Of a stretch of DNA of 64,000 nt, positions 27,621 through 36,875 are shown in pieces; the first letter of the stretch is position 1; each line of letters begins with the position of its first letter. The stretch is from Sulfuritalea sp. (GTDB taxonomy: Bacteria > Pseudomonadota > Gammaproteobacteria > Burkholderiales > Rhodocyclaceae). The stretch lies in NCBI GenBank assembly GCA_016710465.1, contig JADJVS010000014.1:248001-312000 (forward strand). The letters run 5' to 3'. Both the position numbers and the translations under genes were made by a program. The notes under the pieces were generated by a model. That model worked only from the letters and a program-made list of their open reading frames with translations, did no database searches and was not told the DNA's origin.

Positions 27621-28510
27621 CAGACCTTCTTCGTGGTGTTCTCGCCGAACAGGCCGTTGGGTTTGATGACGAGCATCACCAGCACCACCACGTAGGCGGC
27701 GATGTCCTTGAAGCCCTCGGGCAGGTAGAAGCCGGCCAGCGACTCGACGATGCCGATGATCAGGCCGCCGACCAGGGCGCCGGGGATGCTGCCGAAGCCG
27801 CCGACCACCGCGGCCGGAAAGGCCTTGAGGCCGACGAAGCCCATGTTGGCATGGACGAAGGTGATCGGCGCCAGCAGCAGCGCGGCCACGCCGCAGATCG
27901 CCGACGAGAGGCCCCAGATCAGCATGTTCACGCGCCGCACCGGGATGCCCATGTAGAAGGCGGCAAGCTGGTTCTGCGAGGTCGCCTGCATGGCGATGCC
28001 GAGCTTGGTGTAGCGGAAGAAGGCGAACAGCAGGGCCACCAGGGCGACGGTGGCGATGATGATGGCGACATGTTCAAGCGACACCACCAGGCCCTTGCCG
28101 GTCTCGCCGATCCAGAACACTTCGTCCTTCCAGGGCACCGGCAGGGTGTGCGTCTCGGTGCCCCAGTAGGGGATCATGGTCACCACGCCGCGCGCCAGGT
28201 AGCCCAGGCCGATGGTCACCATGACCACGGTGAAGGCCGGCTGGCCGAGCAGCGGCCGCAGCACCAGGCGCTCGGTGCCCATGCCGAACAGGGTCATGAC
28301 CACCACGGTGATGAGGAAAGCCATCCAGAACGGCAGGCCGGCCACCGTCATCGCGGTGAGGCCGACGAAGCCACCGATCATCATGATGTCGCCCTGGGCG
28401 AAATTGACGGTTTCGGTGGCCTTGTAAATCAGCACGAAGCCGAGGGCGATCAATGCATAGATGCAACCGATCGCCGCTCCGCTGATGATCAGTTGCAGGA
28501 GCTGCAGCAC
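27620..28510 (-). CDS. livH: ABC transporter permease LivH
   Basis: This 296-residue inner-membrane permease has the LivH hallmarks GAAIGCIYALIALGFVLIYK near residue 11, TVNFAQGDIMMIGGF near 35 and GLKAFPAAVVGGFGSIPGAL near 225. The start is a GTG at 28510 preceded by GGAGGAGAG. It is the first gene of the leftward operon livH-livM-livG-livF-ligase-livK, so the promoter should lie in 28511-28760. Confidence 0.93.
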   Translation of the reverse strand: MLQLLQLIISGAAIGCIYALIALGFVLIYKATETVNFAQGDIMMIGGFVGLTAMTVAGLPFWMAFLITVVVMTLFGMGTERLVLRPLLGQPAFTVVMVTIGLGYLARGVVTMIPYWGTETHTLPVPWKDEVFWIGETGKGLVVSLEHVAIIIATVALVALLFAFFRYTKLGIAMQATSQNQLAAFYMGIPVRRVNMLIWGLSSAICGVAALLLAPITFVHANMGFVGLKAFPAAVVGGFGSIPGALVGGLIIGIVESLAGFYLPEGFKDIAAYVVVLVMLVIKPNGLFGENTTKKV

Positions 28511-28836
28511 CCGATGACTCTCCTCCGGGAATGTTGTATTTCTCGCCCTTTGCGGGTCTGCGGCGGATTATGCCTGAAACATTTTTTTCTTGCCTGCAAC
28601 TCGGCTGGCCGGGGGGGAGGAGGAGGAGGAGCGAGTTCTCGAAAAGGACTTTTTCAAAATGGGTCCAAAGCGGTCCCCCGGGGAACCTCAATCAAAATGT
28701 TAAACATAAAGTTTTCAAAAAATGTTCAACTTTAGGCAAAGAAATGAGGTAAGGGGAATGCTGATTGATGTATGCGGAGAAGGCGTCGGTTGGCACCAGC
28801 GGCAGAAACAGAAAAACTGGCAACGCCGCCGCTATC
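28511..28836. other. Intergenic region upstream of livH
   Basis: This 326-base stretch separates livH from the convergent end of the fic gene. It has a G-run followed by GGAGGAGGAGG near 28610, then an AT-rich block around 28690-28740 unlike its surroundings. The livH promoter should be here. I see no gene or convincing terminator. Confidence 0.4.
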
Positions 28837-30000
28837 TCACAGGGGCTCCGTCCCCTCATTGAGCATGGCGAGATAGCGATCATAGGCAAATACCCGGTTG
28901 CGCCTGCCGCCGGTCAGCTCGCGTGCGATACCGGCACCGACCAGGGTTTCCACGGCACGCGATGCCGTGGGAAAGCTTACGGCTGCGCGCACAGCGATGT
29001 CGTTGATGCCGGCGACCGGCCGCGCGCGAAAAACGGCATACACCTTGAGCACGCTGGCGGTATTGCGTCCCAGCGCGGCGATCCGACGCTCGTCGTCGCG
29101 GAACAACTCCAGCAGCCGGTGCGCCGTATCCACCGCTGCGCCGGCGGTCTGCACCACGCCTTCGAGGAAGAAGTCGAGCCAGGCTTCCCAATCGCCCTCG
29201 CGGCGAACGGCGTCGAGCAGGCGGTAGTACTCATCCCGGTGCTGTTTGAAATAAAGACTCAGATACAGCAGGGGCTGCCGCAGCAGGCCCGACTCATGCA
29301 GCATCAGGACGATCAGCAGTCGGCCCACCCTGCCGTTGCCGTCGAGGAAGGGGTGGATGGTTTCGAACTGGACGTGGGCAACCGCTGCCTTGACCAGATC
29401 CGGCAGCGGCCCCCGAGTGTCGTGGATGAATCGCTCCAGGGCCGCCATGCAATCCTCGACCAACAAGGGAGGCGGCGGGACATAGCGCGCATTGCCGGGT
29501 CGCGTACCGCCAATCCAGTTCTGCGAACGGCGGAATTCGCCAGGCAGTTTGTCGGCGCCGCGACCACGGGCGAGGAGCTTGGCGTGACTTTCGCGCAGCA
29601 GGCGATTCGACAGCGGGAAGCCATTGCGAAGGCGCGCCATGGCGTGGTCCATGGCGGCCACGTAATTGGAGATTTCGACTACATCGTCGAAGGGCGCACC
29701 GGGCGCGTCGTTGAGTTCGAACAGCAGCAGGTCGGACAGGGACGACTGGGTACCCTCGATCTGCGAGGACAGCACCGCTTCGCGTCGCACATAGCCGTAG
29801 AGGAACAGATCCGGGTCGGGCAGCAAGGCGGAAACGCCATCCAGGCGTCCACAGGCCAGAAGGGCCCGCTCCAGCAGGCGTTGGCGGGTGCCGCTCAGGT
29901 CGAGAGGCGGCTCGGGAGGCAAGGGATGGGGCACGAAGGCGCGTACCGCTTCTCCTGCGGTGGTCGTGACTTCGTAGCGACCGCTTGCTCCCCTACCCAC
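28837..30000 (-). CDS. Fic-family protein (AMPylator) with N-terminal inhibitory motif
   Basis: This 387-residue Fic protein probably transfers AMP to a protein target. The catalytic motif HPFLDGNGRVGR lies near residue 208, with the preceding flap AAVAHVQFETI. The segment LSSQIEGTQSSL near residue 76 matches the [S/T]xxxE[G/N] inhibitory helix of class II Fic proteins, so activity is likely self-restrained. A C-terminal winged-helix-like region (GINDIAVRAAVSFPTASRAVETLVGAGI) may bind DNA. The start is a GTG at 30000. No partner gene is adjacent. Confidence 0.88.
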   Translation of the reverse strand: MGRGASGRYEVTTTAGEAVRAFVPHPLPPEPPLDLSGTRQRLLERALLACGRLDGVSALLPDPDLFLYGYVRREAVLSSQIEGTQSSLSDLLLFELNDAPGAPFDDVVEISNYVAAMDHAMARLRNGFPLSNRLLRESHAKLLARGRGADKLPGEFRRSQNWIGGTRPGNARYVPPPPLLVEDCMAALERFIHDTRGPLPDLVKAAVAHVQFETIHPFLDGNGRVGRLLIVLMLHESGLLRQPLLYLSLYFKQHRDEYYRLLDAVRREGDWEAWLDFFLEGVVQTAGAAVDTAHRLLELFRDDERRIAALGRNTASVLKVYAVFRARPVAGINDIAVRAAVSFPTASRAVETLVGAGIARELTGGRRNRVFAYDRYLAMLNEGTEPL

Positions 30001-30137
30001 GTAACAAGTTCCTTGTTTAAGTCAGCTTTAATTAGGCGGTAGCTTATCAAAGAAAGCAGCCAATTTCGTTAATAAGTCGACAATTTCTTTGGTGCCCCAC
30101 GCCGATTCGCTGTCGGAGCAGACCTTTCGCCGTCCCG

Positions 30138-30153
30138 CCAGCGCCGACTTTCG
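30138..30153 (+). repeat. Backbone copy of the CCAGCGCCGACTTTCG motif
   Basis: The 16-mer CCAGCGCCGACTTTCG lies in the short gap upstream of the hypothetical gene at 30191, preceded by CGTCCCG. Confidence 0.7.
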
Positions 30154-30190
30154 GGCTCTCCCGAACCACTTGTCGCGCTACCATCCCCGC

Positions 30191-31054
30191 ATGCAGCTCG
30201 ACATTTTCGAACACAGCCGCGAGGTGATGCTGCGCAATGCGGCGGTCGAGGAATTGCGCCGTCGCGACGCCGAAGCGGCGGTATCCGCCATTGCGGCGTT
30301 GCGCGCCGAAAACCCGGCCGAGCCGCTGCTGCCTGCCCTCGGTCGCCTTTGCGCCGCGCTGCGACTTGCGATACCCCGCGACCCGGAGCGCGCGCGGGCG
30401 GCCGCGCTGCTGGACGACATCGAGGGTCCGGTTGCCGACGCCGCCCGGCAGGCCTTGGGCGGCGGAGTGACGGAATGGCTGGCACCCCTGCGCGTCGAAC
30501 TGGCGACGGCAATCGCCGGCTTCGACTTCGATCCCGCCGCAGAGAATCTCCACCCCGCACCCTTGCTGCTGCGCGCCGGGCGCACGGCGGATGCCATCGC
30601 GGCAGTCGAAACGATCCCTACGTGGCGACGCAGGCCGGCGCCGCTGGCCTGGCTGGTCGAATCGCGCGCTGGCGAAGGCTTTGCCGTGGTCTGGCCCATG
30701 CTGGCCGAACTGGCCTGGATGGCACCGAAGCGGGCGCGGGCTTTGGCCGCAGGTCTGGGCCTCACCGAACTCGACCGCCTGATCCACGACTTCGATGCCG
30801 GGTTCGAAGGCGACGGAACGGCGAACGACTTCGCCTGCTTCCCGGCCTGGGCACTGCTCGTCGACCGCAGTCTCGCCGCCGGCCTGACAACGGCGCAGGA
30901 AGGCGCCTTGACCCCGGCCGAAAGCTGCGCCCGGCTGGTGCTGCGCCTGCTGGCGCTGGAACGCCGGGGCCGCCACGACGATCTCATCGCCGGTCGTGCG
31001 AAACTGCGTGCCGCGCATTCCGCGCTGTTCGCCCGCTACATGCGGGATCGATAG
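30191..31054 (+). CDS. Hypothetical protein, helical, of unknown function
   Basis: The 287-residue product starts MQLDIFEHSREVMLRNAAVE and is rich in Ala, Leu, Glu and Arg. It looks all-helical with TPR-like stretches (LRAENPAEPLLPALGRLCAAL; RAGRTADAIAAVETIP). I recall similar MQLDLFEHSRDVMLRN proteins in other betaproteobacteria without a known role. There is no signal peptide or membrane segment. The ATG at 30191 fits that N-terminus; the frame is open further upstream, but that part reads through a repeat. Confidence 0.7.
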   Translation: MQLDIFEHSREVMLRNAAVEELRRRDAEAAVSAIAALRAENPAEPLLPALGRLCAALRLAIPRDPERARAAALLDDIEGPVADAARQALGGGVTEWLAPLRVELATAIAGFDFDPAAENLHPAPLLLRAGRTADAIAAVETIPTWRRRPAPLAWLVESRAGEGFAVVWPMLAELAWMAPKRARALAAGLGLTELDRLIHDFDAGFEGDGTANDFACFPAWALLVDRSLAAGLTTAQEGALTPAESCARLVLRLLALERRGRHDDLIAGRAKLRAAHSALFARYMRDR

Positions 31055-31295
31055 GAACTCCCATGCAATGGAATGAAATCCGCGCCGCACTCTTGCGCAG
31101 GGCCGCCGGGAAATTTCCTTCGAGTTTCTCTGGCGGGGGCTGGGGCTGGAACGCTCCGTGGGCTGACATTGGCGCCGACTCTCCGACGCAAGGCCATCAA
31201 CATGGGCCGCTGGGTTAGCATTCGCCAAGCGCCATTCCGGATTGCCGACGCCCAAGCAGGCGACAACGCAGCGCGATCCGCAAGGAGAGGAAATC

Positions 31296-31541
31296 ATGAC
31301 AATGAACTTCAAGCCTTACATCACCCGTGACCCGTCGATTTGCGGTGGTGATGCCGTTGTCACCGGCACCCGTATCACGGTGCGGACGATACTTGCCAGC
31401 CTTGCCGAAGGCATGAGCGACGAGGCCATCCTCGCCGACTTCCCGACCTTGAATCGTGATGCGCTGCGCGCCGTGATTGCCTTTGCCGCTGTTTCCGCCG
31501 AGGAGGACCTTCCGCTTCCGGCCCTGCCCGCAGCGGCATGA
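31296..31541 (+). CDS. DUF433 antitoxin-like protein
   Basis: This 81-residue protein has the DUF433 pattern: ITRDPSICGGDAVVTGTRITVRTILASLAEGMSDEAILADFPTL. DUF433 proteins form a helix-turn-helix-like fold and commonly pair with DUF5615 PIN-like proteins as type II antitoxins. AGGAGAGG lies just upstream of the ATG at 31296. Its stop overlaps the toxin start by four bases (ATGA). Confidence 0.87.
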   Translation: MTMNFKPYITRDPSICGGDAVVTGTRITVRTILASLAEGMSDEAILADFPTLNRDALRAVIAFAAVSAEEDLPLPALPAAA

Positions 31542-31888
31542 AGATCAAGCTCGACGAAAATCTGCCGGCGAGACTGGCGAGCTTGCTTGCTGCCCGGGGC
31601 CACGATGTTCACACGGTACCCAATGAAGGTTTGTCCGGCCGACCCGACGCGGACATCTGGCGGGCAGCCTGCGATGAAGGGCGCTTCCTGATCACGCAAG
31701 ACCTGGATTTTTCTGATGCGCGTCGCTTCGCTCCGGGCACCCACGCCGGGGTATTGCTGCTGCGATTGCGCGAACCTGGCGCCCAGGCGCTCTTGGCGGC
31801 GGTCGCCGCGGTGGCGGAAGAACTTTCGAGCTGGCGAACTTGTTTCGTCGTTCTGACCGAGAACAAGGTTCGTGTAAAGCGCCCTTGA
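31538..31888 (+). CDS. DUF5615 PIN-like toxin
   Basis: This 116-residue protein begins MKIKLDENLPARLASLLAARGHDVHTV and has ITQDLDFSDARRF near residue 52, the acidic residues of the PIN-like fold. It presumably acts as a ribonuclease held by the upstream DUF433 protein. The ATGA overlap supports coupled expression. The pair is inferred from family and gene order. Confidence 0.86.
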   Translation: MKIKLDENLPARLASLLAARGHDVHTVPNEGLSGRPDADIWRAACDEGRFLITQDLDFSDARRFAPGTHAGVLLLRLREPGAQALLAAVAAVAEELSSWRTCFVVLTENKVRVKRP

Positions 31889-31914
31889 GGATGGCGACGG
31901 TAGGCGCCGTACCA

Positions 31915-31930
31915 CCAGCGCCGACTTTCG
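31915..31930 (+). repeat. Backbone copy of the CCAGCGCCGACTTTCG motif
   Basis: The 16-mer CCAGCGCCGACTTTCG lies between the convergent DUF5615 gene and the fadJ-like gene, two bases from the latter's stop. Confidence 0.7.
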
Positions 31931-31932
31931 TA

Positions 31933-34080
31933 TCAGGGATAGAAACGCTCTCCCTTGGCCGCCATGTCGCGCAGGATCTTCGGCGCGGCGAAGCGTGGCC
32001 CGTGGCGTTCCGCCAGGCGGTCGAGCGCGGCCACGGCCGCCGGCGCGCCGAGGGTATGCAGCCAGCCGATGGGCCCGCCGCGAAAAGGGGGATAGCCCCA
32101 GCCCAGTATGGCCCCGACATCGGCGTCGATCGGTGCGCGCAGCACTTTTTCTTCCAGGCAGCGCACGGTTTCGACGGACTGGACGAGGATCAGGCGCTCG
32201 ATGATCTCGTCCACCGTCGGAATCGCCGTGTCACCAGCGCCGACTCTTGCCCTGAAATGCTCACCCAGCCCCGGCCACAGGTGCTTCGGCCCTTCCGCCG
32301 GATAGTCGTAGAAGCCCGCGCCCGACTTGCGTCCGAGGCGCCCGAGTTCCGCCACCATCTTCGCCGCGACGCGGTCCGCGGCGCGCTCGACATAGGCGGC
32401 ACCGAGGTCGGCCCGCGTCTGCCGCGCGATCTTGTGCACCAGTTCGATCGACACTTCGTCGGCCAGCGCCAATGGCCCCACCGGCATGCCGGCCATCAGT
32501 CCGGCCTTGTCGATCAGCGCCGGCGGCACGCCTTCTTCGAGCAGGGCCATGCCTTCCGAGACATAGGTGCCGAAGACGCGGCTGGTGTAGAAGCCGCGCG
32601 AATCATTGACCACGATCGGCGTCTTGGCTATGGCACGCACGTAGTCCATCGAACGGGCGAGCGTCGCATCAGACGTCGCCTTGCCGACGATGATCTCGAC
32701 CAGCGGCATTTTCTCGGCCGGCGAGAAAAAATGCAGGCCGATGAAATTGGCCGGTCGTGCCGAGGCTTCGGCCAGTCCGGTGATCGGCAGGGTCGAGGTG
32801 TTGGAAGCGAAGATCGCGTCGCCGCCGATCACTGCCTCGGCCTTCTTCGTCACCTCGGCCTTGATCTCGCGCTTCTCGAACACGGCCTCGATCACCAGTT
32901 CGCAGCCCTTCAGGTCGGCATAGTCGGCGGTGGGCTTGATGCGCGCCAGCAGGGCATCCGCCGCTTCCTGCGTCATGCGTCCCCTGGCCACCTGCTTGCC
33001 CCACTGCTTGGCGGCATAGGCCTTGCCCTTCTCGGCCGCCTCCTGCGTGGTGTCGAGCAACACCACCTCGACGCCGGCCTGCGCCGTGCACATGGCGATG
33101 CCCGCACCCATCATGCCGGCGCCGAGCATGCCGACCTTGCTGTACTTCTGCAACGGGACATCCGCCGGGCGCGAGGCCAGCTTGTTGGCTTCCTGCATGC
33201 CGAAGAACAGGCTGCGGATCATGTTCTTCGACACCGGCGACATCACGAGGTTGGTGAAGTAGCGTGCCTCGATGGCGAGGCCCGTGTCGAGGTTGGTCGA
33301 CAGGCCCTCATAGACGCAGGACAGGATGTGCTTGGGCGCCGGGTAGTTGTCGTAGGTCTTTTCGCGCAGCATGGCATTGGCCGCCATCAGCATCTGCATG
33401 CCGCCCGGCGTGTTCGGCCCGCCGCCGGGAATCTTGGAGCCCTTGGCATCCCAGGGCTGCAGGGGCTTGCTGCCGGAGGCGATGGCATCCATCACCCATT
33501 GCCGCGCCGCCGTACGCTCAGCGCCGACTTCCACCACGGCGTGGATCAGGCCGATCTTCAGCGCCTCGGCGGCCTTGATGCGCTTGCCTTCCATGAGCAG
33601 AGGCGCAGCGGCCTGCATGCCCACCAGGCGCGGCACGCGCTGGGTGCCGCCTGCGCCGGGCAAGAGGCCCAACGTGACCTCGGGGAAGCCGAAACGCGCC
33701 TTCGGATTGTCGGCCGCGACGCGGTAGTGGCAACCCAGCGCGATTTCCATGCCGCCGCCCAGGGCGCTGCCATTGAAGGCCGCGGCGACCGGCTTGCCGC
33801 CCAGTTCGATGCCGCGCATCAGCTTGTGGGTGCCGCTGATCGCGGCATGGAAGGCCGCCGCGTCGGTAGCGCCGGCCAGTTCGGCGAGGTCACCGCCGGC
33901 GATGAAGTCCTTTTTCGCCGAGGCAACGACGATCCCCTTCACCGCCGGATCGGCCAGCGCCTTCTGCATGGCCTCGGCATAGGCACCGATGGAGGCCGCG
34001 TTGAGGATGTTTTGCGACTTGCCGGGGTAATCGAGTTCGACGTTGGCAATGCCTTCGGCATCGACGGAATAGTTCAGCAT
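31933..34080 (-). CDS. FadJ/FadB-like 3-hydroxyacyl-CoA dehydrogenase/enoyl-CoA hydratase
   Basis: This bifunctional beta-oxidation enzyme is 715 residues. An N-terminal crotonase domain carries GSALGGGMEIALGCHYRVA near residue 105. The NAD-binding domain begins KVGMLGAGMMGAGIAMCTAQ near 315, with the dehydrogenase signature FIGLHFFSPAEKMPLVEII near 440. I start at the ATG at 34080 (MLNYSVDAEG), because upstream sequence is a hairpin repeat. At 32234-32249 the dispersed motif is in frame, adding RVGAGD to the C-terminal domain. It forms a leftward beta-oxidation set with the thiolase and acyl-CoA dehydrogenase. Confidence 0.92.
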   Translation of the reverse strand: MLNYSVDAEGIANVELDYPGKSQNILNAASIGAYAEAMQKALADPAVKGIVVASAKKDFIAGGDLAELAGATDAAAFHAAISGTHKLMRGIELGGKPVAAAFNGSALGGGMEIALGCHYRVAADNPKARFGFPEVTLGLLPGAGGTQRVPRLVGMQAAAPLLMEGKRIKAAEALKIGLIHAVVEVGAERTAARQWVMDAIASGSKPLQPWDAKGSKIPGGGPNTPGGMQMLMAANAMLREKTYDNYPAPKHILSCVYEGLSTNLDTGLAIEARYFTNLVMSPVSKNMIRSLFFGMQEANKLASRPADVPLQKYSKVGMLGAGMMGAGIAMCTAQAGVEVVLLDTTQEAAEKGKAYAAKQWGKQVARGRMTQEAADALLARIKPTADYADLKGCELVIEAVFEKREIKAEVTKKAEAVIGGDAIFASNTSTLPITGLAEASARPANFIGLHFFSPAEKMPLVEIIVGKATSDATLARSMDYVRAIAKTPIVVNDSRGFYTSRVFGTYVSEGMALLEEGVPPALIDKAGLMAGMPVGPLALADEVSIELVHKIARQTRADLGAAYVERAADRVAAKMVAELGRLGRKSGAGFYDYPAEGPKHLWPGLGEHFRARVGAGDTAIPTVDEIIERLILVQSVETVRCLEEKVLRAPIDADVGAILGWGYPPFRGGPIGWLHTLGAPAAVAALDRLAERHGPRFAAPKILRDMAAKGERFYP
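32234..32249 (+). repeat. CCAGCGCCGACTCTTG motif inside the fadJ-like gene
   Basis: The region GCCGTGTCACCAGCGCCGAC then TCTTGC is identical over about 26 bases to the copy in the first orf-less cassette near 40897-40923. It is translated antisense in frame as RVGAGDTA between the ligand-binding helices of the C-terminal domain. Confidence 0.8.
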
Positions 34081-34128
34081 GTCAGTGGCTCCAGGGTGCT
34101 GCGCATCGTGATGGGTGGAGTATGCGGG

Positions 34129-34232
34129 CGCCAAGGGAGGCGGGTGGTCGTTGCTGCTCGTGTCCCCCGAGCCGGGCTCCGCCCGGCTCTCCTCCTTTAC
34201 CTCGCTGCAACGACCACCCGCCTCCCTTGGCG
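34129..34232. repeat. Hairpin repeat unit A (between fadJ-like gene and thiolase)
   Basis: Arms 34129-34154 and 34207-34232 are perfect 26-bp reverse complements starting CGCCAAGGGAGGCGGGTGG. The loop holds the core TGTCCCCCG, a GC stem, then CTCCTCCTTTAC shared with unit C at 26190-26287. Confidence 0.75.
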
Positions 34233-34278
34233 GGATACGCTTCTGCCTTGCAACCGAAAACCTGCGAGGGCGCCAACT

Positions 34279-34380
34279 GATCGGGAAGGGGGGTACCCCG
34301 TTCCGGTAAGTAAAGGAGGAGGAGCGGGCGCAGCCCGCGACGGGGGACATGGACGGAACGGGGTACCCCCCTTCCCGATC
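34279..34380. repeat. Hairpin repeat unit B (inverted core)
   Basis: Arms 34279-34304 and 34355-34380 are perfect 26-bp reverse complements starting GATCGGGAAGGGGGGTACC. The core is the reverse complement of that in unit A (GTAAAGGAGGAG ... CGGGGGACA). The arm sequence is unrelated to unit A but similar to unit D. Confidence 0.75.
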
Positions 34381-34415
34381 CCGCCACACCGGAAAGCACC
34401 AAACCGGCTTTCATT

Positions 34416-35623
<1,208 letters not shown>

Positions 35624-35624
<1 letters not shown>

Positions 35625-36766
35625 CACAGGCTCCTTGAAATGAGTTCCTTCATGATCTCGTTGGTGCCGCCGTAGATGCGCTGCACGCGGGCGTCGGCCC
35701 AGGCGCGGGTGATCGGGTATTCCCACATGTAGCCGTAGCCGCCGTGCAGTTGCACGCATTCGTCCATGACTTTGAATTGGAGGTCGCTACACCAGTACTT
35801 GGCCATCGAGGCCGTCGCCGGGTCGAGCTTGTTTTCCAGGATCAGCTCGATGCAGCGGTCGACGAAGACGCGGCCGACCTGGATCTCGGTCTTCATTTCG
35901 GCGAGCTTGAAGCGGGTGTTCTGGAACTTGGCGATCTCCTGGCCGAAGGCCTTGCGCTCATTGGTGTACTGGATGGTCCAGTCCAGCGCCGCTTCCGCCG
36001 AGGCCATGGCGATCACGGCGATCTGCAGGCGTTCCCAGGGCAGCTCCTGCATCAGGTACATGAAGCCGTTGCCTTCCTCGCCGAGCAGGTTCCCGGCCGG
36101 CACGCGCACGTTGTCGAAGAACAGTTCGCAGGTGTCCTGCGCCTTCATGCCGGCCTTGTGCAGCGGCTTGGCCTTGCTGAAACCGGCCATCGAGTTGTCG
36201 ACCACCAGCAGGCTGGTGCCCTTCGCCCCCTTGGCCGGGTCGGTCTTGGCCACCACGATCACCAGGTCGGAGAGGTAGCCGTTGGTGATGAAGATCTTCG
36301 AGCCGTTCAGGATGTAGTGGTCGCCATCGCGGACTGCCGTGGTGCGCACGCCCTGCAGGTCGGAGCCGGCCGCCGGCTCGGTCATGGCGATGGCGCCGAT
36401 CATCTCGCCGCTGGCCATCTTCGGCAGGTACTTCTGCTTGAGGAACTCGCTGCCGTAATGCAGCAGGTAGGGCGCGACGATCTCGGAATGCAGGCCCCAG
36501 CCCAGGCCCGTGGCATTGATGCGCGCCGCCTCTTCCATGACCACCACCGAGAAGCGCTTGTCCACCCCGGCGCCGCCGTATTCCTCGGGCATGGTGGCGC
36601 AGAGCAGGCCGGCGGCGCCGGCCTTGGTCCAGATCTCGCGGTCGACGTGGGCCTGCTCCTCCCAGCGCGCATGGTGGGGGGCGACCTCCTGTTCCATGAA
36701 GCGGCGGGCGGTGTCGCGGAAGGCGGCGTGGTCTTCGTCGAACAGGGTGCGCGGAATCGTGAGCAT
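35624..36766 (-). CDS. Acyl-CoA dehydrogenase
   Basis: This FAD enzyme performs the first step of beta-oxidation. The 380 residues contain AMTEPAAGSDLQGVRT near 123, GDHYILNGSKIFITNG near 143 and the C-terminal CVQLHGGYGYMWEYPITR near 345. I start at the ATG at 36766 (MLTIPRTLFDEDHAAFRD), where the conserved N-terminal domain begins. It is the first gene of the leftward set and starts about 40 bases from the palindromic operator candidate. Confidence 0.93.
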
Positions 36767-36802
36767 GGTTTTCCCCGGGGCAGCGAAAGCCGGGCATGCT
36801 AC

Positions 36803-36820
36803 CAAGCAAGCGCTTGCTTG
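36803..36820. promoter_or_regulatory. Perfect 18-bp palindrome, candidate TetR operator
   Basis: CAAGCAAGCGCTTGCTTG is a perfect palindrome in the 109-base gap between the divergent acyl-CoA dehydrogenase genes, followed by another CAAGCAAG half site. A TetR-family gene ends the rightward operon. Such palindromes are typical TetR operators for fatty-acid catabolism; the pairing is inferred. Confidence 0.7.
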
Positions 36821-36875
36821 ACAAGCAAGGGGGCCGGGGCAAGAATTGCCCCTCGCCCCGGGGAGGACAAAGACC

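Noticed and set aside
28600..28640. GGAGGAGGAGG run upstream of livH as a ribosome binding site of a small gene
   Set aside because: It is followed by no start codon with a credible frame on the plus strand; the purine run seems to be low-complexity intergenic sequence.
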